Below, piece by piece: positions 50,813-59,310 of a stretch of DNA of 64,000 bases; within the stretch, counting starts at the first letter, position 1; each line of letters starts with the position of its first letter. Position numbers and translations under genes: made by a program. Under the pieces are notes generated by a model, which saw only the letters and a list, made by a program, of their open reading frames with translations, did no database searches and was not told the DNA's origin. Source of the DNA: Candidatus Poribacteria bacterium (GTDB lineage Bacteria; Poribacteria; WGA-4E; WGA-3G); contig JAJEDN010000080.1 of assembly GCA_022821495.1 (NCBI GenBank), positions 1 through 64,000 on the forward strand. The letters are read 5' to 3'.

Positions 50813-51178
50813 TTATTCATCAGATTTTTCGGTAGGGAGTCCTTCTGCTTTCCAGCCGCGGAAACCGCCAGTGAGTACTGAAACGTTTTCATAACCCATG
50901 CTTTTTAAGGTGTTTGCGGAGAGTGTCGCACGGGTGCCACCACCGCAGTAGGTAACGATGTGTGTATCTGCGTCAGGGGCGACCTCATCAATATCAAGTT
51001 CCAAGTAGCCGCGCGGCAGTGAAACGGCATTCGGTAGATGTTCTTCGTCGTAATCGGGTTCGTCTCGGACATCCAAGAGGATGATTGATGTTGTAGTCTC
51101 TGTGAGTTCGTCGGGTGATATGTGTCCAACGTTTGCTTTCGCTTCGGTAACAAGTTGCTCAAGGGTTTTCAGGGGCAT
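50813..51178 (-). CDS. rhodanese-like domain protein
   Basis: 121 residues from the ATG at 51178, placed after TTGGAGGAAACT; the ORF track start is 4 residues earlier. A single rhodanese domain: LLDVRDEPDYDEEHLPNAV at the start and the catalytic Cys in VTYCGGGTRATL, then LTGGFRGWKAEG. Such proteins carry a persulfide on the Cys and transfer sulfur or act in detoxification. It has its own promoter (TTGACA-18-TATAGT). Confidence 0.9.
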   Translation of the reverse strand: MPLKTLEQLVTEAKANVGHISPDELTETTTSIILLDVRDEPDYDEEHLPNAVSLPRGYLELDIDEVAPDADTHIVTYCGGGTRATLSANTLKSMGYENVSVLTGGFRGWKAEGLPTEKSDE

Positions 51179-51289
51179 AGTTTCCTCCAAAATTTTTTAA
51201 CTATTGGTTATCTGGGCGAATTTCGAACGATGTTCAAAATTCGGTTTCTGGCACATCAGTTCCTCATAGGTTACGTAAGGTTTTTTAGA

Positions 51290-51319
51290 ACTATAGCACA
51301 AGGTGAGTTGATGTGTCAA
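51290..51319 (-). promoter_or_regulatory. sigma-70 promoter for the rhodanese gene
   Basis: Minus strand TTGACA, 18 bp, TATAGT. The -35 box lies in an AGTTGA-TGTG-TCAACT inverted repeat (51306-51321). Confidence 0.55.
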
Positions 51320-51365
51320 CTTTTTTTGATGATCACAAAATCGGTTCTATAGGAAGAGAAAAAAA

Positions 51366-51809
51366 ATGGAATTGCTAAAAAAGTCGGTGCAATCCGTGCT
51401 TGAGAAAGACCGGATTGGAAGTCCAGTGTTCCTGCGGTGCGTCCTTCACGTCGCTGGTGAAGATGTGAACCCACTATCATCGGTGGCAGAGATGACAGCA
51501 CTCGCGAATGAGTGGATACCCGCATCCCCCGCGAGCGTCTATACGCAAGGGGACGCGAATGGAACACAGGTTACGGTAATGGTTCACTATGTAGGTGGAC
51601 AGATGGCACTGCTGAGTGTCAATCGGGTTGATGTTGATACCGCAATTGACCTCATGTTGGTCGGTAACAAAGGGGTCATCTACCATGAAACGCCGGTCGG
51701 TAGACACCACTTGAATGCTATCCCGCCAGGATTGGGTGGAACAGGCGAACTGACAGCGGCGATCGCACAATCGCTTGACAGGGGTCAGCCTGTCGTATTG
51801 GAGGGTTGA
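51366..51809 (+). CDS. hypothetical protein upstream of a Gfo/Idh oxidoreductase
   Basis: 147 residues; no signal peptide. Mixed alpha/beta, with a central strand pattern (QVTVMVHYVGGQMALLSVNR) and LMLVGNKGVIYHE, which resembles the end of the substrate domain of Gfo/Idh-type proteins. I do not recognise a family. It stops 2 bp before the start of the Gfo/Idh gene and so is probably translationally coupled; it may be a small partner subunit. AGGAAG precedes the start. Confidence 0.65.
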   Translation: MELLKKSVQSVLEKDRIGSPVFLRCVLHVAGEDVNPLSSVAEMTALANEWIPASPASVYTQGDANGTQVTVMVHYVGGQMALLSVNRVDVDTAIDLMLVGNKGVIYHETPVGRHHLNAIPPGLGGTGELTAAIAQSLDRGQPVVLEG

Positions 51810-51811
51810 TC

Positions 51812-52954
51812 ATGCAACAGAACAGAAAATATGGAGTCCTATTACTCGGTGGCAATCGCACGCACCAAGAGAATTACGCCTTGAGTTTTGCGCAGGATGC
51901 GCGTTGTAGATTGGTCGCCTTCGCTGACGAACCAGAAGCACCCCCAGAACGGATTGCGTTGGCACGGTCGCTTGCGGAATCGATGGATTTGCCGTTCATA
52001 GACCTTGACGCGGCGTTGGCACGTGAGGATGTGCATATCGTCAGCCTCTGCACGGAGGTAGAACGTCGCGGACGTATAGGCGCGAAATGCGCAGCTGCAG
52101 GAAAGCACGTCTATCTTGATAAGCCGATGGCACTCAACCCAGAAGATACTCACAAGATTATTGATGCAGTTGCGAAAAGTGGTGTCCGAACGCAGATGTT
52201 CAGCAACATTCACAGTACCTGGGCACGTACTGTCCAGCAGGCATTGACGAGCGGACGGATCGGCGCGCTTCAGGCGATTCATTGTGATGTGCTATTCTCC
52301 AAAGGACATCCAGGCACCGCACCTGTCGGAGAGAAAAGAATCCAAAACCCCACGCTGGAACGTTACAGTTTCGTTGAAGCCAAACCTGAAATGTTCGATG
52401 TCGGTGTCTATGCTGTGTCTATGGTGAATTGGTTGACACAGAAACGCGTGCAGCGGGTTTTTGGCGGAACAGCGAACTATTTCTTCAAAGAGCATCGCGA
52501 CTGCGGTCTTGAAGACTTTGGTGCTTTGGTACTAACGTTAGAAGGTGGGATCACAGCGACAATTGTTGGTGGACGCTACGGTTGGCAGAGCCATGCACAG
52601 GGTGGTGTTCGGAAAGTACATCTCGTCGGCACCGAAGGCACTTTGACATTCGATGCGTCGGCGAACCGTTTGGAAGTTTTTGCCGCCGAACCGGCGTTTG
52701 AACCGCCAACACCGCATCCGCTCGATCCGATGGGGATGTGGAGTAGCACGCAAGCAGAGATTCAGATGCGACCGAAACAGCAATGGATAGATGTCGGTAG
52801 CGGAGATGATGGACAGCGGGAATTTAGTGCGTTTGTGGATTGTATTGAGAACGGTGTAGAGAGTGAAATGAACGCCGAATTTGCGGCGCATTCTGTGGAG
52901 ATCATCTGTGCGGGGTATCGTTCCGCGGCAAGTGGTGAGGTTGTCGCTATATAG
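51812..52954 (+). CDS. Gfo/Idh/MocA family oxidoreductase
   Basis: 380 residues from the ATG at 51812, preceded by TTGGAGG; the ORF track start is a TTG overlapping the previous stop. The N-terminal glycine-rich segment is atypical (GVLLLGGNRTHQENYA), with the second G of GxGxxG not obvious. The cap motif LDKPMALNPED corresponds to the EKP site of the family. The C-terminal domain includes GLEDFGALVLTLEGG. Less like the one at 5165 than expected for close paralogues. It likely acts with the 147-residue protein upstream. Confidence 0.85.
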   Translation: MQQNRKYGVLLLGGNRTHQENYALSFAQDARCRLVAFADEPEAPPERIALARSLAESMDLPFIDLDAALAREDVHIVSLCTEVERRGRIGAKCAAAGKHVYLDKPMALNPEDTHKIIDAVAKSGVRTQMFSNIHSTWARTVQQALTSGRIGALQAIHCDVLFSKGHPGTAPVGEKRIQNPTLERYSFVEAKPEMFDVGVYAVSMVNWLTQKRVQRVFGGTANYFFKEHRDCGLEDFGALVLTLEGGITATIVGGRYGWQSHAQGGVRKVHLVGTEGTLTFDASANRLEVFAAEPAFEPPTPHPLDPMGMWSSTQAEIQMRPKQQWIDVGSGDDGQREFSAFVDCIENGVESEMNAEFAAHSVEIICAGYRSAASGEVVAI

Positions 52955-52969
52955 CCTTTCCCCTTATAT

Positions 52970-53118
52970 TATAGTAAAGCCCATAATTATTGAGACACAT
53001 CCAATCAAAGCGATTCCCATCTTATTCCTCCCTGATAAGGGGGGTGTTTTTGCTGGGGTGTTTCCCCTAGGGGGGTTATCTTCGTAAAAGTGTTCATTTA
53101 TTTTCGGATTTTACTATA
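52970..53118. repeat. MITE of the TATAGTAAA family, copy D
   Basis: 149 bp, same orientation as copy C and nearly identical at both ends; it differs in the middle, which carries a GTTTTTGCTGGGGTGTTTCC insertion. Its right end overlaps the last bases of hicA and supplies that gene's TAG stop. Confidence 0.9.
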
Positions 53119-53350
53119 ACCTATAAGCTTCCAGAAATGCAGCTTTGGAAATGCCAGCTTGGGTACAAATCCTGCGCAATGTTGAGCCTTTGATACGACG
53201 ATGATTCGGCAAGACTAATACATTTCGGCTTCCATCTGGATTCTCACGCGCCATACAGATATGATTCCGTTCACGAATTATACGATATCCTAATTGTTCT
53301 AATGCCCGGACAACTCTATTTTTAGGGGCATCTGTAGGAAAACGAGGCAT
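53114..53350 (-). CDS. hicA: HicA-type mRNA interferase toxin
   Basis: 78 residues; a YcfA/HicA double-stranded RNA-binding-fold protein: RALEQLGYRIIRERNHICMA, LPNHRRIKGSTLRRICTQAG and the C-terminal KAAFLE. The catalytic His is probably in RERNHICM. HicA cleaves mRNA and tmRNA in other systems. It overlaps hicB by one base (TAATG) and its TAG stop is donated by MITE copy D, so the C-terminus may have been altered. Confidence 0.8.
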   Translation of the reverse strand: MPRFPTDAPKNRVVRALEQLGYRIIRERNHICMARENPDGSRNVLVLPNHRRIKGSTLRRICTQAGISKAAFLEAYRL

Positions 53351-53568
53351 TAGATGTTCACTTCAGTTACGAAAACGTCCAAAGCGGGTTCCTCTGCTTC
53401 AAGTTCTTCTTTTCCGAAAGTTTGAATATAAAACCGAATTGCAGAAGTCACGTCTGCAACGCTTTCTTCGTAGGTATTACCTTGTCCAATGACAACACCT
53501 TTCAATCCTAATGGATAAGCGACATAGCCATCGGTATGTTTTTCGATAATAATTTTGAATGGTTGCAT
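53350..53568 (-). CDS. hicB: HicB-type antitoxin
   Basis: 72 residues from the ATG at 53568 with AAGGTGA upstream; the ORF track start is 26 residues earlier. The HicB fold is seen in FKIIIEKHTDGYVAYPLGLK and the NTYEESVADVTSAIRFYI helix. The usual C-terminal DNA-binding domain of longer HicB proteins is absent, as in minimal forms. Antitoxin-first order with overlapping toxin is typical for part of the HicBA family. Two TATAAT boxes lie 60-90 bp upstream without a matching -35. Confidence 0.75.
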   Translation of the reverse strand: MQPFKIIIEKHTDGYVAYPLGLKGVVIGQGNTYEESVADVTSAIRFYIQTFGKEELEAEEPALDVFVTEVNI

Positions 53569-53702
53569 TTTGTTCACCTTACTTTTTATAGATAGTCTCA
53601 CTGATAGCTTTGAATACAGCACCCACTGCGCCAAAACGGTGTTCATTATACATTAACATTATAACACAAAATTGCGTCGCGTGCGAATGCAGGATTTTCT
53701 TG

Positions 53703-55544
53703 CTATCCGCTAACACCTATCGCTTCAAGTTGCGCAATCTGTTTTACCCACGATTCTCGGATTTCTGGGGAATAGTCGCCAGGGAGTAGCGATTTTCGTG
53801 TGCAGTTGAGGAGAGCTTGTAAGGTTTGGTATTGTCTTATGGGGCCGATATTGGGGAGGATCCGATCTTCGGCGACAGCAATGATTTCATCTAAAGTGAG
53901 TTCACCCGTAGCCTGCGAATCTTCCTTCAAAATGCTGGCGGCTTCAAGGTCGGAGCGCAACGAGGCGAAACTGGCAGCAGAATAGCCTTCAGTTACCTTC
54001 AAAAGCTGTTCCACTGCATCGTCAGGGAGAGAACCCGATAAAACCTTCGCAATCGTCCAGCGAAGGAACGCCTCACGGTCTTCACCGCTCGGATCGAGCA
54101 CGGGAACTACCATATCCCCGACTCTGCCTTCCCGTCGCAAGTCGGGAGAAAGATTGTAGATGCGGGCAGTCATCAGCAGCCATGTGATGTTACCACGCAG
54201 CTGCGGATCCGACATCATCGCCTGTATCTTTCCCGTCAAACGTCGTTCTGTGCTATGTGCATCCTGTCCGACACCACCGAATTGCGTATCCGCTTCATCA
54301 ACGAAGATGAGCACCTTCACGAGCGCCATCAACAACCGTCGGAGCCGTTCAAAGATGACATCCGTCTGTCCGAACCACATACTACGGATATTTTTGAGGA
54401 CAAGGACAGGTATATCAAGTTCACCGGCAAGTCCCTCAAAAATAAAGGTTTTTCCGCTGCCGATGGGACCACAAACGCTCATCCCAGCGAGCGCATCAGG
54501 CCCCGTTGAAGTAATACGCGGGATCAGCTGCGTCTTAAGAAACTCCACCAGTTTTTGATTCCCGATGATGTCCTTTAGACTGTGTGCGGGTTTTTTGAAC
54601 TCTACAACATCTTCACCCAACTGTGCTTGGATAAATTCAGAGACTTTCTCAATAACAGCCTCGGGTTGGAGCCTCTCACCGGCATAACAGGCAGAAAGAA
54701 GGAGTTGACGGAGTGCTTGTATGGATAACCCCGCAGTCAGCATTGCGAGTTGTACTTGTGTACCCCAGAGGTTCAACGGCTTCTCTACCAGTTTCGGTGT
54801 GTTGTTAAACCATGAAACAAAATGCTGACGTTCCGACATCCCCGGTGCTGGTATTTCAACAGTGACAACCTGCGGTAACCTAATAATCCGAGAGTTCAGG
54901 AGACTCGGAGATTCTGTGATGAAGATTACCGTATCGTTACCGTTCATAAAATTGGAGTCGGATATCCAATCCTGAACAATACTAACCCTGTGTCTGTCAG
55001 GGAGGGAGAGACTCCGAATTTCGCCTTCCGGGAGCAACATATCTGCGGCTTCTATCAGGATAATCAGTTTCTCTGATAACAGTTTTTCGCCTTGCGCGTT
55101 TGTGCTTCGAGAGAGCAGGCAAAATTGACGGAGGAGTTCAAGTGCTAACGTCGGGCTGCCGATAGCATCGTTCATGTACTGCGTAAAAGATGCATCCAAT
55201 GGCTCTGTGGCAGTATCAAGTGAACCGAGAGATGTCCTTTGAGACCGTGCTGCCTGTGTAGCACTGGGTATGCCACCGCTCGCTTTTATATCCAGATCCG
55301 TCTCGGTTGTGCCTCGCCATTGGTTGAACGCTTGCTTAACTTTTTCACGTTCAGTTTCTTGGGCAAATCTTATGGGACCGTTGAGTTCGTAAACGATCAG
55401 AATGAACCCGTCTATATCCCAACTACGGGTCAGAAAAGGGACGAGCGGAATATAATCCGTGTCATCTTTTTCGCGTATAAAAAAAAGATCGTGGATATTT
55501 CCAGACAGGACGAGACTGCGAGACGTTCCTGAATTAATGAGCAC
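53703..55544 (-). CDS. AAA+ ATPase, classic clade, with degenerate first AAA module
   Basis: 613 residues from the GTG at 55544 (GGAAG upstream; the frame stays open for about 20 further codons with no ATG/GTG/TTG start). The N-terminal half looks like a degenerate AAA domain (LIILIEAADMLL replaces Walker B). The second domain is intact: Walker A GPIGSGKT (359-366), Walker B KVLIFVDEAD (410-419), and an SRH-like segment (YNLSPDLRREGRVGDMVVPV). It belongs to the FtsH/CDC48/Vps4-like branch. It is encoded 98 bp after the PspA gene and may remodel PspA polymers, as Vps4 does for ESCRT-III; this is inference. Confidence 0.82.
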   Translation of the reverse strand: MLINSGTSRSLVLSGNIHDLFFIREKDDTDYIPLVPFLTRSWDIDGFILIVYELNGPIRFAQETEREKVKQAFNQWRGTTETDLDIKASGGIPSATQAARSQRTSLGSLDTATEPLDASFTQYMNDAIGSPTLALELLRQFCLLSRSTNAQGEKLLSEKLIILIEAADMLLPEGEIRSLSLPDRHRVSIVQDWISDSNFMNGNDTVIFITESPSLLNSRIIRLPQVVTVEIPAPGMSERQHFVSWFNNTPKLVEKPLNLWGTQVQLAMLTAGLSIQALRQLLLSACYAGERLQPEAVIEKVSEFIQAQLGEDVVEFKKPAHSLKDIIGNQKLVEFLKTQLIPRITSTGPDALAGMSVCGPIGSGKTFIFEGLAGELDIPVLVLKNIRSMWFGQTDVIFERLRRLLMALVKVLIFVDEADTQFGGVGQDAHSTERRLTGKIQAMMSDPQLRGNITWLLMTARIYNLSPDLRREGRVGDMVVPVLDPSGEDREAFLRWTIAKVLSGSLPDDAVEQLLKVTEGYSAASFASLRSDLEAASILKEDSQATGELTLDEIIAVAEDRILPNIGPIRQYQTLQALLNCTRKSLLPGDYSPEIRESWVKQIAQLEAIGVSG

Positions 55545-55642
55545 TCCGGCTTCCGTACGGAATGCATAGGTCGGGCTTTTAACGGCTATGAGTTCTCGCC
55601 CCCTTCTAATTTATTAAAAAGCGAACCTGTTCTGATAGCACT

Positions 55643-56479
55643 TTAGAGCGGCAGCTCAGAATCGGAATCCTCTGTCTTCTTGGCGGGTTCCGTCTCTGTC
55701 TTTGTGTCCGTCTGTTGTGCCCCAAAGATCAAAGCATCAAACTCGTCCGAGGCATTAGATGAACGCGCTGCAGCGAGGAATTCTTCCTCTTCGCTTTTGG
55801 AATCCGTACCAGCCAATTCCTGTGCGACCTTTGAACGTCCTTTCGCTTTTTCACGGATTTCTCGCATCCGAGACAATTCAGCAGAGGTTCCGTCCATACT
55901 GATACCCGAAAGCATATCAGCGATCTCTTCTTGCTCGCGCGCAGTGATGAGATCAGCAACCGCTTCAGACTGCTCGCTCTTAATCTTATCTAAATCACGA
56001 TGTAGGCTGGTAATCTGGATTTTATGGGAATCAATATCCGATTGGGCACTCTCGATCTCACCTTCGAGTTCATCAATGCGTCCCTCTTTCTCTTGTAGAT
56101 TGGAATTGAACTCTTGGTAAGCCGTAACACATCGCGTGTATTCGGCGTGCTGTTTGACTTCTTCCGGAGCCATTCCCTCTTTTTGTAAATCCGCAGCGGT
56201 CTGTTGTGCTTTCGCAATTGCCCCAGCTTTCAATTCTTCCAAATTTTCGACTTCATCGGTAAGATTCTTTACCGAGGATCTTTTTTGTTCAACGAGTGCG
56301 ATCAGCTGCCCGATGGCTTGCTTATAGCGTTGGATGTTCCCCTTCTTATCAGCGATGATGTCTTCATAAGCACCCCTAACGGCTTCGGGGTTTTCCATCA
56401 TCCTGTCCGCGGTTTCGTGTGCGCGGCCCGTCAACGTATACCAGATAGCCTTGAAAAATCGTGTGAATCCGTTTGCCAT
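55643..56479 (-). CDS. PspA/IM30 family protein (bacterial ESCRT-III homologue)
   Basis: 278 residues. The N-terminal FTRFFKAIWYTLTGRAHETA is the amphipathic membrane-binding helix region, followed by a long coiled coil (about 25-190). The C-terminal third is a disordered acidic tail (EEEFLAAARSSNASDEFDA, then DSELPL), longer than in IM30. PspA coats and repairs stressed membranes. AGGAG supports the start. It is the first gene of a two-gene operon with the AAA ATPase. Confidence 0.87.
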   Translation of the reverse strand: MANGFTRFFKAIWYTLTGRAHETADRMMENPEAVRGAYEDIIADKKGNIQRYKQAIGQLIALVEQKRSSVKNLTDEVENLEELKAGAIAKAQQTAADLQKEGMAPEEVKQHAEYTRCVTAYQEFNSNLQEKEGRIDELEGEIESAQSDIDSHKIQITSLHRDLDKIKSEQSEAVADLITAREQEEIADMLSGISMDGTSAELSRMREIREKAKGRSKVAQELAGTDSKSEEEEFLAAARSSNASDEFDALIFGAQQTDTKTETEPAKKTEDSDSELPL

Positions 56480-56605
56480 TTTAGTTTCTCCTATTGAATC
56501 GCACTTGAAAATAATAAGATAAGCGCGATTTTTCTGTATTGCTTTGCGACCGATATTAATGCCATTTAAACGGTGTGGAACCGTACAGCAAATTCATCGT
56601 ATCGT

Positions 56606-56635
56606 ATTTTAACATATTTTTATCTAAAACTGCAA
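56606..56635 (-). promoter_or_regulatory. promoter of the PspA-AAA operon
   Basis: Minus strand TTGCAG, 18 bp, TAAAAT; predicted leader about 120 nt. Confidence 0.45.
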
Positions 56636-56678
56636 GAAAATTCTGCATAGCGTTTCAGGTAAATCAGGATAGGCAGTT

Positions 56679-56852
56679 TTAGACCTCCATAAACGGTTTC
56701 ATATCCCAGAGCAGGATACTGCCATCAAAACCGCCACGCGCTAAGAGGTCAGCATCCGGTGAGAAGGCGACATCTTGAACGTCTATTGAAACTATAGGAG
56801 AACTGAATGGATCTGAATGCCCACGAAATTCTGCTTGACACAAAGGAGATAT
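56679..56852 (-). pseudogene. C-terminal remnant of a WD40-repeat gene
   Basis: The minus-strand frame 56852-56679 encodes EFRGHSDPFSSP, then VQDVAFSPDADLLA and GGFDGSILLWDMKPF, ending in TAA: one complete WD40 blade. There is no start codon or ribosome-binding site and the 5' part is missing; it abuts and overlaps the promoter of the next gene. Too short and start-less for the ORF track. Confidence 0.75.
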
Positions 56853-56863
56853 CTAAATAAAAT
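56835..56863 (+). promoter_or_regulatory. sigma-70 promoter for the membrane peptidase gene
   Basis: TTGACA, 17 bp, TAAAAT, followed by a leader of about 26 nt. Confidence 0.6.
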
Positions 56864-56895
56864 AAACAATAAACACGACTTTGAATTTGCAGAAG

Positions 56896-59310
56896 ATGGG
56901 CATACAACCTACAATACATAGGACATTCTCATATTGGCTGTGGTTTACCTTATTCGGTGCATTGGCACTGATGCTTGCCAATATGCCGCTATTTAACATA
57001 CTGGCTTTTGAGTTCTGTGCCGTATTAGCACTCGGTATCTCTTTCGCTGGAGGGCATGTGCCCCTCACAGTCGTGTGGCAGATGAAACGACAGCCGGATG
57101 CCCTTTCCGGTTCACCGAGACAAATTGTGATCCGGTGTTTCTGGAGTGCACTACTCTTTAACTTGGGGCTGCTCATACTACCGCTCGTTATCATCCTGCT
57201 GAATGCGTTACGGATTAAAAATTGCAATTTTAGTGAAGGATTTCTCTTCTTTTTTCTACTACCTGTAATCAGTTGTGTATACGCGACAGCAGCGGGAACA
57301 TTCTTCGGGTTCTGGATTAAGAGACGGTGGTTGGCATACTTAGCATATCTCGGATATCTTTTGCTTTCCTTTGTGCCGGTGGTCATCAATCTGATATTCC
57401 ATCCGCCGGTGTTTGCGTATCACGCGACCTTCGGATATTTTCCAGGACCGATTTACGATTTCGTTATTCGGATAACAAATACGCTATTGATCGCTCGCGC
57501 GGAAACACTCCTCTGGGCACTCCTGTTTTTTGGACTGTCTGTTAGTATTTGTGAAATAAGTAGAGATACAGGATTGATGCCCCAACTGAAGTGGCGGAAA
57601 TTGTTCAGTCTACCTACAAAACGTTTAGCGTTGTATCTGTTAATAATCTGCTTACTCGGTTTCCAATTCTATGCAGGCGCGTTAGGTATCCGCCCGACTC
57701 GCGGCGATATCGCCCAAAAACTTGGCGGCTTCCGTGAAACCGCGCACTTTGAAATCTTCTATGCCCGCGAACTTGAAACAGAGATTGAACGGATCGTTGA
57801 GGATTGCGAATTCCAGTACGCACAAGTATCTGCCTATCTCATGCCAGACGGAGACGTACTCTCTCGGAAAGTCCGCGCTTATATCTATGCATCGCCTGAC
57901 CAGAAGAAGCAGTTGATTGGTGCAGGTAATACATCCGTGGAAGATCCGTTTGGACACGGATTTCATATCCACGCCCAAGGTTTTCCGCATCCCGTCTTGA
58001 AGCACGAATTGGCACACGTGTTTACCGTGCCTTGGTCGCCGCTGAAAGTGAGCCTAAAGATTGGACTTCATGAAGGGATTGCGGTCGCAGCGGATTGGAG
58101 CGAAGGCAGACTCACGGCGCACCAATGGGCGAAGGCGATGCGTCAAATGGAGATTGCACCGCCATTGTCAGCCATTATGGGACTCGGATTTTGGGGACAC
58201 GCCGGTTCACGGAGTTATTTATTCGCGGGTTCCTTTGTTCGGTTTCTTGTTGATACCTATGGCATAGAGAAATTTAAAGCAACCTTTCCTTTCGGTGATT
58301 TTGTTCGACACTATAGCAAGGATTTGTATTCGCTTGAAGCGGAGTGGATTGATTTTTTGGAAACTGTACCATTACAAGATGAAGATATAGCCTATGCGAG
58401 TTACCGTTTAGAGCAACGCAGTGTTTTTGAACGCATCTGTGCCCATGAGATGGCTGCGCTGCGCAATACCGCGTGGCAGGCGTACTTCCGAAAGGATTTC
58501 GTCACCGCTGCAGAGAACTTTGAGAAAATGCTATCAAATGAACCTGAGAACTTAACCACACTGCGGGGACTGATGTATAGTGCATATCGAATGCAGAATT
58601 ATGACACGGCGTTATCTTTAGCGGACCAAATTGCAAGCGCGGAAGACACCCGGTTCAGTCCTGAAGCAATACTACTGAAAGGCGATATTTACTGGCTAAA
58701 AAACGAACACGAAAAAGCATTGAACGCATACACTTCTATCGAAACAGAATATGATACAATTGAACAGAGGCGTATCAAGCGGATCGTAGCACTCTCTTAT
58801 CCGAGTATAAGCCAACCCCTATCAAGTGCAGCAATACAAGAGGATCGATCGCTTCGAGAGTTACTCCGCACTGTCTTGGTTGAACCCAAAGATGCAGCAG
58901 AGAAAATGGCATATTTGTCAACATGCATTCAAACAGCGCCAGATATGTGGTTAGCCTATCTCTTAGCCAGTGAATTGCTTCATAAAGAAGGGGCATGGCA
59001 GAGCAGTAATCAGTATTTGCACAACGCGGTAGTACTCTTAGAAAAGTCCCAGATATCGGGGAAGATTTCTCCAGAGACTCCATCGCTGCTACAACTGACC
59101 CCGCAGCAATACGACAGTCTTCTGTTAGAGACGCGGCAGACAATAGGCATCAATGCCTATCATCAGAAAGATTACAAGACCGCGATAAGCGTGTTCGCCG
59201 AGATTGCCGAAGATGAAGTATTGCCTCTCGGAACGCTACTAAAAATGGAAGACTGGAAACAGCGGAGTCATTGGGCACAATTACATCGCCAAAACTCTAT
59301 AAGTCCTTAG
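56896..59310 (+). CDS. polytopic membrane protein with MA-clan peptidase and TPR domains
   Basis: 804 residues from the ATG at 56896; the ORF track begins at a TTG 5 codons upstream. Residues 1-270 have about eight hydrophobic segments. The soluble part contains a zinc-peptidase site, LKHELAHVFTV near residue 370 (HExxH), followed by GLHEGIAVAADW, with the Glu about 22 residues later as a likely third ligand: peptidase MA-like. The C-terminal 300 residues have TPR-like helix pairs (AAENFEKMLSNEPENLTTLR). A membrane-tethered protease with a protein-binding tail is the plausible reading; its target is unknown. Confidence 0.8.
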   Translation: MGIQPTIHRTFSYWLWFTLFGALALMLANMPLFNILAFEFCAVLALGISFAGGHVPLTVVWQMKRQPDALSGSPRQIVIRCFWSALLFNLGLLILPLVIILLNALRIKNCNFSEGFLFFFLLPVISCVYATAAGTFFGFWIKRRWLAYLAYLGYLLLSFVPVVINLIFHPPVFAYHATFGYFPGPIYDFVIRITNTLLIARAETLLWALLFFGLSVSICEISRDTGLMPQLKWRKLFSLPTKRLALYLLIICLLGFQFYAGALGIRPTRGDIAQKLGGFRETAHFEIFYARELETEIERIVEDCEFQYAQVSAYLMPDGDVLSRKVRAYIYASPDQKKQLIGAGNTSVEDPFGHGFHIHAQGFPHPVLKHELAHVFTVPWSPLKVSLKIGLHEGIAVAADWSEGRLTAHQWAKAMRQMEIAPPLSAIMGLGFWGHAGSRSYLFAGSFVRFLVDTYGIEKFKATFPFGDFVRHYSKDLYSLEAEWIDFLETVPLQDEDIAYASYRLEQRSVFERICAHEMAALRNTAWQAYFRKDFVTAAENFEKMLSNEPENLTTLRGLMYSAYRMQNYDTALSLADQIASAEDTRFSPEAILLKGDIYWLKNEHEKALNAYTSIETEYDTIEQRRIKRIVALSYPSISQPLSSAAIQEDRSLRELLRTVLVEPKDAAEKMAYLSTCIQTAPDMWLAYLLASELLHKEGAWQSSNQYLHNAVVLLEKSQISGKISPETPSLLQLTPQQYDSLLLETRQTIGINAYHQKDYKTAISVFAEIAEDEVLPLGTLLKMEDWKQRSHWAQLHRQNSISP

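Noticed and set aside
50760-50815. TTGACA-17-TAATGT plus-strand promoter antisense to the rhodanese gene
   Set aside because: The match is weaker than others at the -10 box and no ORF or structure lies downstream on that strand, so it was not listed as a feature.
56853-57389. 178-residue minus-strand ORF
   Set aside because: Antisense to the N-terminal part of the membrane peptidase gene; basic, repetitive translation without a ribosome-binding site.
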